Origin: Streptomyces naganishii JCM 4654
GTDB taxonomy: Bacteria > Actinomycetota > Actinomycetes > Streptomycetales > Streptomycetaceae
Reading direction: 5' to 3'
Length of the DNA stretch: 64,000 nucleotides
NCBI RefSeq assembly: GCF_014650575.1
Contig: NZ_BMVF01000015.1
Coordinates: 119,996 to 183,995, forward strand
Shown: positions 11,160-21,302 of the stretch, one piece after another
Layout: each line of letters starts with the position of its first letter
Position numbering within the stretch: the first letter of the stretch is position 1
Program-made: the position numbers and the translations under genes
Notes under the pieces: model-generated
The model's input: only the letters and a program-made list of their open reading frames with translations
Databases searched by the model: none
Told to the model about the DNA's origin: nothing

Positions 11160-11858
11160 GTGGACCTTCAGAAGCAGCAGACCGGACAGCGTCCGGCCGC
11201 CCCCGCGGGCGTCGCCGAGCTGCGCGCCTCCGACGCCGACCGTGACCGTATCGCCGACATCCTGCGCGAGGCGCTCGCCGAGGGCCGGCTGACGGCCGAC
11301 GAGCACGCCGAGCGCGTCGAGGGGGTGCTGAACGCCAAGACGGTCGGTCAGCTGGAGGTCTTCATCCAGGACCTGCCCGCCGGCCGGCGCGGCCCCGCCG
11401 CCACCCAGGCCTACGCCCCGAACCGGCCGGCCGCCGGCGCGATACCCCACGAGGCCGACGAGAACGTGGTGGCGGTGTTCAGCGCCGCCACCCGCAGGGG
11501 CCGCTGGCGCGCGGGCCGCCGGCTGCACGCGTACTCGGTCTTCGGCAGCGTCGAGATCGACCTCAGCGAGGCGATCTTCGAGTACCAGCAGGTCGTCATC
11601 AAGGCCGTCTCCGTCTTCGGCGACATCCAGATCCGCGTCCCGGAGAACGTGTCGCTGCGCGGCACCGGCGGCGGCGTCCTCGGCAACTTCGAGGTGGAGC
11701 CGCTGGACGCGGAGGACACCGACGCGCCCGTGGTCTACGTCGACGGCTGGGCGGTGCTGGGCAACGTGGAGGCGCGGCCCAAGCGCGGCAAGCTCGTGGC
11801 GGACATCCTCGACCGCGTGCAGCGCAAGGTCGACAAGCGTTTGCGCAAACACCTCTGA
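11160..11858 (+). CDS. DUF1707 / LiaF-like C-terminal domain protein
   Basis: A 232-aa protein without a membrane segment. The N-terminal half has the DUF1707 motif around residues 20-65 (LRASDADRDRIADILREALAEGRL then TADEHAERVEGVLNAKT), which is common in actinobacteria and often DNA-binding or SHOCT-like. The C-terminal half (about 105-220) has the beta-strand repeat of the LiaF/cell-wall-active antibiotic response domain (VFSAATRRGRWRAGRRL, FGSVEIDLSEAIF, VFGDIQIRVPENV). A role in cell-envelope stress is inferred from the family. The GTG at 11160 is the only start near the domain. Confidence 0.8.
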   Translation: MDLQKQQTGQRPAAPAGVAELRASDADRDRIADILREALAEGRLTADEHAERVEGVLNAKTVGQLEVFIQDLPAGRRGPAATQAYAPNRPAAGAIPHEADENVVAVFSAATRRGRWRAGRRLHAYSVFGSVEIDLSEAIFEYQQVVIKAVSVFGDIQIRVPENVSLRGTGGGVLGNFEVEPLDAEDTDAPVVYVDGWAVLGNVEARPKRGKLVADILDRVQRKVDKRLRKHL

Positions 11859-11961
11859 CCCGTCCGGCGGTTCGGGACTCAGTGCATAGGCGCGCGCACA
11901 GCGGGTAGGCCTTGCTGCATCGTCTGTCTCTCGCTCGCGAAGCCGTCGTCAGGAGAAGACC

Positions 11962-12336
11962 GTGCTGCAACCGCCGCATTCGTCCCTGCAGGTCGCTGCC
12001 GTCCCGGCCCAGCGGGTGCCAGTGCGGGACAGGGACCAAGACGCCCCCTGGCACACCGAGGCGGTGTGCCGGCGCGACGAGGCCGGCCTGTTCTTCGCAC
12101 CCTCGAAGGAGCCCACCGCCGCACGGCTGTCCCGCGAGGAGGCGGCCAAGCGGGTCTGCGCCCGCTGTCCGGTGATGGTCGAGTGCCGCGAGCACGCGCT
12201 GCTCCAGCCCGAGCCGTACGGCGTCTGGGGCGGGCTGACCGCCGCCGAGCGCCGCGTGGTCCTCGCCCGGCGGCGCCGCCGCGACGTGGAGCTGAAGAAG
12301 GCCGCCGGCGCGGGGCGCATAGCCCAGGCGGGCTGA
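11962..12336 (+). CDS. WhiB-family iron-sulfur transcription factor
   Basis: A 124-aa protein with the four conserved cysteines C36, C66, C69 and C75 in the arrangement C-x29-C-x2-C-x5-C that binds a 4Fe-4S cluster. The turn motif GVWGG follows at about 87-91, and then a basic C-terminus (ARRRRRDVELKK) that contacts DNA. Wbl proteins act with the principal sigma factor and control development, redox response or antibiotic resistance. It starts at a GTG with AGGAG 6 bases upstream. Its position between a LiaF-like gene and glpX resembles the wblI position in S. coelicolor from memory; the paralogue assignment is tentative. Confidence 0.93.
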   Translation: MLQPPHSSLQVAAVPAQRVPVRDRDQDAPWHTEAVCRRDEAGLFFAPSKEPTAARLSREEAAKRVCARCPVMVECREHALLQPEPYGVWGGLTAAERRVVLARRRRRDVELKKAAGAGRIAQAG

Positions 12337-12359
12337 GCGGGCCGGTAGCGGGAGCCGCG

Positions 12360-12452
12360 TGCGTACGCGGCTCCCGCGCACGTACGCGGCTCCCGGGTAC
12401 GCACGCGGCGAGCGTGCGCATACGTGGCGAGCGCGCACGTACGCGCTCCGTG
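12360..12452. repeat. Degenerate repeats of a CGTACGCGGCTCCCG unit
   Basis: Between the WhiB and glpX genes, CGTACGCGGCTCCCG occurs twice and then decays into further GTACGC/GCGAGCG copies. The stretch is non-coding, is rich in short palindromes (CGTACG) and lies just upstream of the shared terminator. Function unknown. Confidence 0.6.
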
Positions 12453-12480
12453 CCCTGAAATACGCGCTTCCCGCACGGAA

Positions 12481-12514
12481 ACGGGGCGTCCCTTCCGCAC
12501 AAGGGACGCCCCGT
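12481..12514. terminator. Bidirectional hairpin between the WhiB gene and glpX
   Basis: A perfect 14-bp stem (ACGGGGCGTCCCTT with AAGGGACGCCCCGT) and a 6-base loop lie between the convergent WhiB and glpX genes, 24 bases from the glpX stop codon. Confidence 0.88.
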
Positions 12515-12537
12515 CGCCGTGGCGGGCCGGCAGCGGG

Positions 12538-13572
12538 CTACTTCGCCCGGTCGAAGTCGATCGCGCTGTACGCGCGCAGCTTCCTCAGCCGGTGTTCGGA
12601 GTCGATCCGGCGGACCGTGCCGGACTTGGACCGCATGACGATCGAGTCGGTGGTCGCCGTCTCCGAGCGGTAGCGCACCCCGCGCAGCAGCTCGCCGTCG
12701 GTGATGCCGGTGGCGACGAAGAAGACGTTCTCGCCGGAGACCAGGTCGTCCGTGTTCAGCACCCGGTCCAGGTCGTGCCCTGCGTCGATCGCCCGCTGCC
12801 GTTCCTCGTCGTCCTTGGGCCACAGCTTGCCCTGGATGGTGCCGCCCAGGCACTTCACGGCACAGGCCGAGATGATGCCCTCCGGGGTGCCGCCGATGCC
12901 GAGCAGCAGGTCGACGCCCGTGCCCTCGCGCAGCGCGTAGATCGAACCGGCGACATCGCCGTCGGAGATCAGCTTGATGCGGGCGCCGGCCTCGCGGATC
13001 TCCTTGATGATCCCTTCGTGGCGCGGCCGGTCCAGGATGACGACGGTGACGTCCTCGGGCGTGGAGCGCTTGGCCTTGGCGACGCGCTTGATGTTCACCG
13101 ACACCGGCGCGTTGATGTCGACGAAGTCGGCCGCGTCCGGGCCGGTGACCAGCTTGTCCATGTAGAACACGGCGGACGGGTCGAACATCGCGCCGCGCTC
13201 GGCGGCGGCCAGCACGGCGATGGCGTTCGGCATGCCCTTGGCGGTCAGGGTGGTGCCGTCGATCGGGTCGACGGCGATGTCGACCTCGGCGCCGGTGCCG
13301 TCGCCCACGCGCTCCCCGTTGAAGAGCATCGGGGCCTCGTCCTTCTCGCCCTCGCCGATGACGACCACGCCGTTCATCGACACGGTGGAGACGAGGGTGC
13401 GCATGGCGCGCACGGCGGCGCCGTCGGCGCCGTTCTTGTCACCGCGCCCGACCCAGCGGCCGGCGGCCATCGCGGCGGCCTCGGTCACCCGGACGAGCTC
13501 CAGGGCGAGGTTGCGGTCGGGGGCCTCGGAGGGGACATCGAGCTCGGACGGCAAGTGATGATGCTCGGTCAT
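12538..13572 (-). CDS. glpX: Fructose-1,6-bisphosphatase, class II
   Basis: A 344-aa GlpX-type phosphatase that removes the C1 phosphate of fructose-1,6-bisphosphate in gluconeogenesis. Seen in sequence: the metal site VVIGEGEKDEAPMLFNGE (about 72-89), DIAVDPIDGTTLTAKG (about 99-114), and LLGIGGTPEGIISA in the C-terminal half. This is the main FBPase type in actinobacteria, and the length is normal. It is transcribed divergently from the DUF4245 gene, with a 127-base shared promoter region. Confidence 0.95.
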   Translation of the reverse strand: MTEHHHLPSELDVPSEAPDRNLALELVRVTEAAAMAAGRWVGRGDKNGADGAAVRAMRTLVSTVSMNGVVVIGEGEKDEAPMLFNGERVGDGTGAEVDIAVDPIDGTTLTAKGMPNAIAVLAAAERGAMFDPSAVFYMDKLVTGPDAADFVDINAPVSVNIKRVAKAKRSTPEDVTVVILDRPRHEGIIKEIREAGARIKLISDGDVAGSIYALREGTGVDLLLGIGGTPEGIISACAVKCLGGTIQGKLWPKDDEERQRAIDAGHDLDRVLNTDDLVSGENVFFVATGITDGELLRGVRYRSETATTDSIVMRSKSGTVRRIDSEHRLRKLRAYSAIDFDRAK

Positions 13573-13699
13573 CGGAGCGCACCTTTCTGATACGACGACG
13601 GCCGGATGAGGGTCTTGGCCATGACTCTATCGCCGGGCAGACAAAATGAGCAGGGGACCCCACGGATGAGCGGGCCGGACACCTGCGACGATAGGGGGC

Positions 13700-14224
13700 G
13701 TGGCAGGTTCGAACGGCAAGCAGAAGACAGTGCGCGGCATGCTCCTCTCCCTGGGCGTGACCGCGCTCGCGGCGGGGTCCGCGTACCTCTTCATCCCGCA
13801 CGACGATCACGCTCCCGACCTCAAGCGGGTCGACTACCGGGTCGAACTGCTCACGGCCCGGCGCGCGGCGGCGTACCCGGTCGCGGCGCCCCAGGGGCTG
13901 CCGGACACCTGGAAGGCCACCTCGGTCCGCTACCAGGCCGACCAGAACGACCGCTGGCACCTGGGTTTCCAGGATCCCGAGGGTCAGTACGTGGCGGTCG
14001 AGCAGTCCACTCAGGACCGCGCGGACTTCATCGACGACGCCAGCCAGGGCGCCCAGGCGACGAAGGTGACCCAGAAGATCGACGGGAAGACCTGGACCCG
14101 GTACACCGGCGGCCGCTACGACGCCCTGGTGCTGAAGGGCCCCAAGGGCTCCACCACGGTGGTGGCGGGGACGGCGTCCTTCGACCGCCTGACGGCGATG
14201 GCGCAGGCACTGAAGACGTCCTGA
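13700..14224 (+). CDS. DUF4245 membrane-anchored protein
   Basis: A 174-aa protein with one N-terminal membrane segment (about residues 12-33, MLLSLGVTALAAGSAYLFIP) and an extracytoplasmic domain. DUF4245 proteins are found next to glpX in many actinobacteria, and that neighbourhood is conserved here. The domain includes AAPQGLPDTWKATSVRY and KTWTRYTGGRYDALVLKG. The function is unknown. It starts at a GTG (13700); there is no clear ribosome binding site, so leaderless translation is possible. Confidence 0.8.
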   Translation: MAGSNGKQKTVRGMLLSLGVTALAAGSAYLFIPHDDHAPDLKRVDYRVELLTARRAAAYPVAAPQGLPDTWKATSVRYQADQNDRWHLGFQDPEGQYVAVEQSTQDRADFIDDASQGAQATKVTQKIDGKTWTRYTGGRYDALVLKGPKGSTTVVAGTASFDRLTAMAQALKTS

Positions 14225-14408
14225 CGCCCCCTCGACCGGCCGCGTGGGCGGGGGCCGCCTCCCGGCCTCCCGACGGCACCCGGCCGACTCGGAAGGCCTC
14301 CACGGCTGCCGGGACGCCTCCGCGACTGCCGGAGGGCCCTCCGCGGCTCCCGGGAAGCCTCTGCTCCCGGGAAGCTTCCGCGGGCTCCCGGGGAGCCCCC
14401 GCGGCGCG
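14225..14408. repeat. Non-coding spacer with degenerate CTCCCGGGA repeats
   Basis: The 184-base gap between two convergent genes contains several imperfect copies of a CCTCCGCGGCTCCCGGGA-like unit (about 14290-14405), which can form nested hairpins. It probably acts as a terminator region. No gene is visible. Confidence 0.45.
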
Positions 14409-14651
14409 CTACTGGGCGGCCTCCGGGCCGTCCTCGCCCTCCTCCGCCGCCAGCGCCGCGTCCAGGCGGGCGCGGGCGCCCTCCAGCCACCGCCGGCACA
14501 CCCCGGCCAGCTCCTCGCCCCGCTCCCACAGGGCGAGGGACTCCTCCAGGCTCGTACCGCCCGCCTCCAGGCGCCGGACGACCTCGATCAGCTCGTCGCG
14601 CGCCTGCTCGTAGCCCAGCGTCTCTTCCGCCGGTGCCGCCTTGCTCGTCAT
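14409..14651 (-). CDS. xseB: Exodeoxyribonuclease VII small subunit
   Basis: An 80-aa protein with the XseB pattern LGYEQARDELIEVVRRLE, then GGTSLEESLALWERGEELAG and a C-terminal helix. Several copies bind the C-terminal helices of XseA to make the exonuclease that degrades single-stranded DNA in both directions. It lies 9 bases downstream of xseA in the same direction, clearly one operon. Confidence 0.93.
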   Translation of the reverse strand: MTSKAAPAEETLGYEQARDELIEVVRRLEAGGTSLEESLALWERGEELAGVCRRWLEGARARLDAALAAEEGEDGPEAAQ

Positions 14652-14660
14652 CCGCCCACC

Positions 14661-15869
14661 CTATGTGTCGACCCGAACCGTGAACTCGCCCTCGGCGACC
14701 CGCGCGCGCAGCGCCTCGTCCGCCGTCACCTCGGCCGGGTCGCGCACCACGTGCCCGTCGGCCTTCTGCAGCACCGCGTACCCCCGGCGCAGCGTCGCGG
14801 CGGGGGAGAGGGCCACCACGCGCGCGTGCGTGTGCGCCACCTCGGAGTCGGCGCGGTCCAGGTGGTGCCGCAGGGTGCGCCGGGCGCGGTCGAGCAGCGA
14901 GGCCACCTGGTCGGCCCGCTCGTCGACCATGCGGTGCGGGTCCTCCATGCAGGGCCGGGCCAGCGCGTGGGCCAGGCCCCGCTCCTCCCGCTCGACGTGG
15001 GCCCGCACGCACCGGCGCGCCCGGTCGCGCAGCTGCCGTACCCGCTCGTACTCCTCGCCGACGTCCGGCACGACCTTCTTGGCGGCGTCGGTCGGGGTGG
15101 AGGCGCGCAGGTCGGCGACGTAGTCCAGGAGCGGGGTGTCCGGCTCGTGGCCGATCGCGGAGACGACGGGCGTACGGCAGGCGGCGACCGCGCGGACGAG
15201 CTGCTCGTCGGAGAACGGCAGCAGGTCCTCCACGCTGCCGCCGCCGCGCGCGACGACGATCACGTCCACCTCCTCCAGCTCGTCGAGCTCCTTGACGGCC
15301 TGGACGACCTGCGCGACCGCGTGCACGCCCTGCACCGGGACGTTGCGCACCTCGAAGCGGACGGCGGGCCAGCGGTGCCGCGCGTTCTCCAGGACGTCGC
15401 GCTCGGCGGCCGAGGCGCGGCCGCACACCAGGCCGACGAGCTGCGGCAGGAAGGGCAGCGGCTTCTTGCGCTCGGGTGCGAACAGGCCCTCCGCGGCGAG
15501 GGTCTTCTTCAGCTGCTCCAGGCGGGCCAGCAGCTCGCCGACGCCCACCGGCCTTATCTCGGCGGCCCGCAGCGACAGCTGCCCGCGCGGGGCGTACCAC
15601 TCCGGCTTGGCGTGCACCAGGACCCGGGCGCCCTCGCCGACGACGTCGGCGATCGCGTCGAACACCTGGCGGTAGCAGGTGACGCTGACCGAGATGTCGT
15701 ACGACGGGTCGCGCAGCGTCAGGAAGACCACGCCCGCGCCGGGCCGCCGCGACAGCTGGGTGATCTGCCCCTCGACCCACACCGCGCCGAGCCGGTCGAT
15801 CCACCCGCCGATCAGCCGTGAGACCTCGCCGACGGGCAGGGGGGTCTCGGGGGACGTGGTGAGAGCCAT
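14661..15869 (-). CDS. xseA: Exodeoxyribonuclease VII large subunit
   Basis: A 402-aa protein starting at MALTTSPETPL. The N-terminal OB fold (about 10-105) includes VWVEGQITQLSRRPGAGVVF. The catalytic domain (about 120-330) has VGLVCGRASAAERDVLENA and VIVVARGGGSVEDLLPFSDE, followed by a helical C-terminal arm that binds XseB. It digests single-stranded DNA to oligonucleotides in repair. The ATG at 15869 is preferred over the GTG 10 codons upstream because it gives the family N-terminus. It is divergent from ispH. Confidence 0.95.
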   Translation of the reverse strand: MALTTSPETPLPVGEVSRLIGGWIDRLGAVWVEGQITQLSRRPGAGVVFLTLRDPSYDISVSVTCYRQVFDAIADVVGEGARVLVHAKPEWYAPRGQLSLRAAEIRPVGVGELLARLEQLKKTLAAEGLFAPERKKPLPFLPQLVGLVCGRASAAERDVLENARHRWPAVRFEVRNVPVQGVHAVAQVVQAVKELDELEEVDVIVVARGGGSVEDLLPFSDEQLVRAVAACRTPVVSAIGHEPDTPLLDYVADLRASTPTDAAKKVVPDVGEEYERVRQLRDRARRCVRAHVEREERGLAHALARPCMEDPHRMVDERADQVASLLDRARRTLRHHLDRADSEVAHTHARVVALSPAATLRRGYAVLQKADGHVVRDPAEVTADEALRARVAEGEFTVRVDT

Positions 15870-15970
15870 GTCCGCGAGCGTAGCCCCCGGCACCGACAAC
15901 GCCCCAGCGGCGCGGGCCCGTGATCACCGCATCCGTGGGGGATCTTCGGCGCCCCGGAGGCGGCCTTACG

Positions 15971-16987
15971 ATGGGTGCCATGACTGCTTCGTCTGGCCGC
16001 CGTGTCCTGCTCGCCGCCCCCCGGGGCTACTGCGCGGGTGTGGACCGCGCCGTGATCGCCGTCGAGAAGGCCCTGGAGCAGTACGGGGCCCCGATCTATG
16101 TCCGGCACGAGATCGTCCACAACAAGTACGTCGTACAGACCCTGGAGAAGAAGGGCGCCGTCTTCGTCGAGCGGACGGAGGAGGTGCCGCCGGGCAACAT
16201 CGTGATGTTCTCCGCGCACGGCGTGGCGCCCGTCGTCCACGAGGAGGCCGAGCGCGGCCGCCTCACCACCATCGACGCGACCTGCCCGCTGGTCACCAAG
16301 GTGCACAAGGAGGCGGTCCGGTTCGCCAAGGAGGACTACGACATCCTCCTGATCGGGCACGAGGGCCACGAGGAGGTCATCGGCACCACCGGCGAGGCCC
16401 CCGAGCACATCCAGCTCGTCGACGGCCCCGAGGACGTGGCGAACGTCGAGGTGCGCGACCCGTCCAAGGTGGTGTGGCTGTCGCAGACCACGCTGTCGGT
16501 CGACGAGACCATGGAGACGGTCGACGCGCTCAAGGACAAGTTCCCGCAGCTGATCTCCCCGCCGAGCGACGACATCTGCTACGCCACGCAGAACCGCCAG
16601 CTCGCCGTGAAGCAGATGGGCGCCCAGGCCGACCTGGTGATCGTGGTCGGCTCCCGCAACTCCTCCAACTCCAAGCGGCTGGTGGAGGTCGCGAAGATCG
16701 CCGGCGCGGCCCAGGCGTACCTGGTCGACTTCGCCGACGAGATCGACGAGGCCTGGCTGGAGGGCGTGACCACGGTCGGCGTGACCTCGGGCGCGTCGGT
16801 GCCGGAGGTGCTGGTCGAGCAGGTACTGGAGTGGCTGTCGGCGCGCGGCTTCGAGGACGTGGAGATCGTCAAGGCCGCGGAGGAGTCCATCACCTTCTCG
16901 CTGCCCAAGGAGCTCCGCCGCGACCTGCGCGACGAGGCGACGGCGCTGGCGGCCGAGCGCGGGGGGTCGGGTACGGCGGGGGAGTGA
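15971..16987 (+). CDS. ispH: 4-hydroxy-3-methylbut-2-enyl diphosphate reductase
   Basis: A 338-aa iron-sulfur enzyme for the last step of the MEP isoprenoid pathway, making IPP and DMAPP. The three cluster cysteines are visible in RGYCAGVDRAV, DATCPLVTKVH and DDICYATQNRQ. Other conserved motifs are HEIVHNKYVV, SAHGVAP, the catalytic-Glu region GTTGEAPEH and VGSRNSSNSKRL. The start at 15971 is chosen because GGAGG lies 10 bases upstream; an ATG at 15980 is also possible. The C-terminus ends just before a 7-bp tandem repeat. Confidence 0.95.
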   Translation: MGAMTASSGRRVLLAAPRGYCAGVDRAVIAVEKALEQYGAPIYVRHEIVHNKYVVQTLEKKGAVFVERTEEVPPGNIVMFSAHGVAPVVHEEAERGRLTTIDATCPLVTKVHKEAVRFAKEDYDILLIGHEGHEEVIGTTGEAPEHIQLVDGPEDVANVEVRDPSKVVWLSQTTLSVDETMETVDALKDKFPQLISPPSDDICYATQNRQLAVKQMGAQADLVIVVGSRNSSNSKRLVEVAKIAGAAQAYLVDFADEIDEAWLEGVTTVGVTSGASVPEVLVEQVLEWLSARGFEDVEIVKAAEESITFSLPKELRRDLRDEATALAAERGGSGTAGE

Positions 16988-16992
16988 CCCTC

Positions 16993-17030
16993 TGCCGGGT
17001 GCCGGGTGCCGGGTGCCGGGTGCCGGGTGC
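16993..17030. repeat. 7-bp tandem repeat (TGCCGGG, five copies)
   Basis: Five uninterrupted TGCCGGG units directly follow the ispH stop codon, with a partial sixth. It is a simple-sequence repeat in a 126-base gap before ppgK and may vary in copy number between strains. Confidence 0.75.
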
Positions 17031-17113
17031 CCGCGGGCCTGGGCCTGGGGGCCGCAGGGCGCCGGATCCGGGGGCGGGACGTGACTGTCAGTCGTAGGCC
17101 GTAACGTGGAGCC

Positions 17114-17860
<747 letters not shown>

Positions 17861-17903
17861 GCCGGCGGCCCGGGTCACCCGCCGTCCGGGCTCACCCCCT
17901 GGC

Positions 17904-18503
17904 TCAGGCCGTGGTGCGCCCGCCGCGCCCGGTGCGGCGTTCCCGCAGGCCGCCTCCACCCCGTACGCCCCCTACGCCCCGTACGTCCCGCTCAAGCGCC
18001 GGTCGCCGTACCACGGCCGTCCGCCGTCGCAGGGCCCCCCGGCGCACCAGCGCGGTGACCCCCGCGAGCAGCGTCCCCCCGTACAGCCAGACCGCCTGGG
18101 TGGCCAGCGCGGTCACCAGGCCCATCGCCGTGCCGAGGATCCCCCCGTCCCCGTCCGCCACCGGCAGTGCGCCGACGGCGAACCCGATCGGCACCACCAC
18201 GGGCGCGGTCAGCAGGTCGCCCCTGCGCACCCACAGGGCGGTCAGCACGGACACCGGCAGGAACAGCACGCCGTAGACGGCCGGCGAGCCGTCGAAAAGC
18301 AGCAGGTCGAGACAGCCGACCGCGAGCATCACCGCCGCGCACACCACCCCGCTGCCGAGTCCGGTCAGCCGCGGCCCCGCCGGAGGTGCGGTCGGGGGGC
18401 CCGTCCGGGGGCGCTGCGGCCTGCCCCGGGCCCCCTGTGAGGGCACCGGGCGCCCAGCGCGTCGCGGTCCGTGCTGCTGATGTCGCGTCCTGCGTTCCTC
18501 CAC
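17904..18503 (-). CDS. DUF6542 membrane protein
   Basis: A 199-aa protein with a Arg/Gly/Pro-rich cytoplasmic head (1-45), four hydrophobic segments (about 47-68, 73-92, 96-115, 122-150) and an Arg-rich tail. The segment order and the motif GVLFLPVSVLTALWVRR fit the actinobacterial DUF6542 family. The function is unknown. It is convergent with ppgK and divergent from ychF, as in other Streptomyces. Confidence 0.7.
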   Translation of the reverse strand: MEERRTRHQQHGPRRAGRPVPSQGARGRPQRPRTGPPTAPPAGPRLTGLGSGVVCAAVMLAVGCLDLLLFDGSPAVYGVLFLPVSVLTALWVRRGDLLTAPVVVPIGFAVGALPVADGDGGILGTAMGLVTALATQAVWLYGGTLLAGVTALVRRGALRRRTAVVRRPALERDVRGVGGVRGGGGLRERRTGRGGRTTA

Positions 18504-18668
18504 TGGACCAACCTAGGTCTGCTTATGTGTTGAATAGGCCGTTTGACACGCCGTGCGACCAGACCTGGCCAAGCGTTCGAACCGTCGCGGGGACGGGGTG
18601 CGACACGCCGTAGACTGGTGGATCGGCCGCCCGGCCCCCCAGTCTCCTCATGTACGGGAAGTCGCAAC

Positions 18669-19757
<1,089 letters not shown>

Positions 19758-19809
19758 GGCGATTTCCCTTGCTCGCTGAGGGGGCAGGTCAAGGAGCGTA
19801 ACCGCAGGT

Positions 19810-19839
19810 GAGAGGCCGGATCTTCGGATCTGGCCTCTC
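19810..19839 (+). terminator. UUCG-tetraloop terminator after ychF
   Basis: A 13-bp stem (GAGAGGCCGGATC with GATCTGGCCTCTC, one G-U pair) closes a TTCG tetraloop, 53 bases past the ychF stop. It is a very stable hairpin. Confidence 0.88.
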
Positions 19840-20051
19840 CTCGTTCGTCCCCGGGCGGCGCCGGACTGGGCGCCCGTCCGCGCACCGGCAGCCAGCACAT
19901 CGGTGCCCGACCGCACCCGGAAAACGTACAGGTCACATGGGGTCGGCCCCCGCGAGGTCAGGCCCCTGGTGACGCAGGGCGGGCGTGGGTGGCCGGTACG
20001 GCCTAGGTTGGGCGCAGGGCACCGGTGGCAGCGGGTACGAGGAGCGGCGAG

Positions 20052-21302
20052 ATGGCGGCGCAGGTGGATCATGCGGCCCTGTTCGCCGCCACGCCGAGCC
20101 CGTACCTGGTGCTGGGCCCGGATCTGATGATCGTGGACGTCAACCGTGCCTATCTGGAGGCGACCGGGCGGACCAGGGAGGACCTGGTGGGCCAGCACAT
20201 CTTCCAGGCCTTCCCCGACAACCCCGGTGATCCGGACGCGGACGGGGTGCGGAACCTGAACGCTTCCCTGCACCGGGTGCTGGCCACGCGCAGCCCGGAC
20301 ACGATGGCGCTGCAGAGGTACGACATCCCGGTGATGGGCCGGCCGGGGGTGTTCGAGGAGCGGTGGTGGTCGCCGGTGAACACTCCTGTTCTGGGGCCGG
20401 ACGGGCAGGTGGCGTGGATCATCCACCGAGTGGAGGACGTGACCGCGTTCGTCGAAGCCCACCAGGGCGACCACCCCGCGAAGGCCAGTGTCGACAAGCG
20501 TCTGGCGGTGGCCGAGTCGCTGGAGGCGGAGCTGTACGCGCGGGCGCGGGAGCTGCAGCGGCTGAACGAGGAACTGCGCATGGCCCACACCCGCGAGCGC
20601 GAGGTCGCCGTCACTTTGCAGGAGGCCATGCTCCACGCCCCTGACCTCGCCCACCACCAGGATGTCGCGGTGCGCTACCTGCCCGCGGTCGGTTCACTGA
20701 ACGTGTGCGGCGACTGGTACGACGTCGTCGACATCCCCCCGGACCGGCTGGCCCTGGCCGTGGGCGACGTCATCGGCCACGGCCTTCAGGCCGCCGCGGT
20801 CATGGGCATGCTGCGCAGCGCCCTGTCGGCCGCCATCCGCGCCCTGGAACGCCCCGCGCAGGCCCTGGAGGTCCTCGGCCTGTACGCGCGTTCGATCGAG
20901 GGCGCCCTGGGCACGACGGCCGTCAAGATGGTCGTGGACCGGCGCAGCAAGCTGATCAGCTACAGCAGTGCCGGGCACCCGCCCCCCGTCCTATTGCACC
21001 CCGACGGGCGGACCGAACTGCTCGACCAGGCGACCGACCCGCCGCTGGCCGCACGCCCCGAGCACGTGCCCCGGCCGCAGGCGAGCATCCACTACAGGGC
21101 CGGCGACACCCTGGTGCTCTACAGCGACGGGCTGATCGAACGCCGCGAGGAGGACATCGACACCGGCCTGGCACGCCTGACCGGTGTCCTCGCCGACTGC
21201 AGCCACCTGGGGCCCGAGCGGCTCGCCGACACCGTGCTGGCCCGCCTCGGGGTGGCCAGCGGCGGCAACGACGACATCGCCCTCGTCGTCCTACGGCTCT
21301 GA
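20052..21302 (+). CDS. PAS-domain SpoIIE-type serine phosphatase
   Basis: A 416-aa protein. An N-terminal PAS domain (about 8-125: SPYLVLGPDLMIVDVNRAYL, then RTREDLVGQHIFQAFPD) leads through a coiled coil (about 140-190, RARELQRLNEELRMA) to a PP2C/SpoIIE domain (about 205-415). That domain has the metal-site motifs CGDWYDVVDIP, AVGDVIGHGLQAAAVMG and LVLYSDGLIER, and ends in GNDDIALVVLRL. It probably dephosphorylates an anti-anti-sigma factor in response to a small-molecule or redox signal sensed by PAS; the partner is not identified. The start at 20052 has GGAG 7 bases upstream. Its 3' end overlaps the convergent radical SAM gene by 12 bases. Confidence 0.88.
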   Translation: MAAQVDHAALFAATPSPYLVLGPDLMIVDVNRAYLEATGRTREDLVGQHIFQAFPDNPGDPDADGVRNLNASLHRVLATRSPDTMALQRYDIPVMGRPGVFEERWWSPVNTPVLGPDGQVAWIIHRVEDVTAFVEAHQGDHPAKASVDKRLAVAESLEAELYARARELQRLNEELRMAHTREREVAVTLQEAMLHAPDLAHHQDVAVRYLPAVGSLNVCGDWYDVVDIPPDRLALAVGDVIGHGLQAAAVMGMLRSALSAAIRALERPAQALEVLGLYARSIEGALGTTAVKMVVDRRSKLISYSSAGHPPPVLLHPDGRTELLDQATDPPLAARPEHVPRPQASIHYRAGDTLVLYSDGLIERREEDIDTGLARLTGVLADCSHLGPERLADTVLARLGVASGGNDDIALVVLRL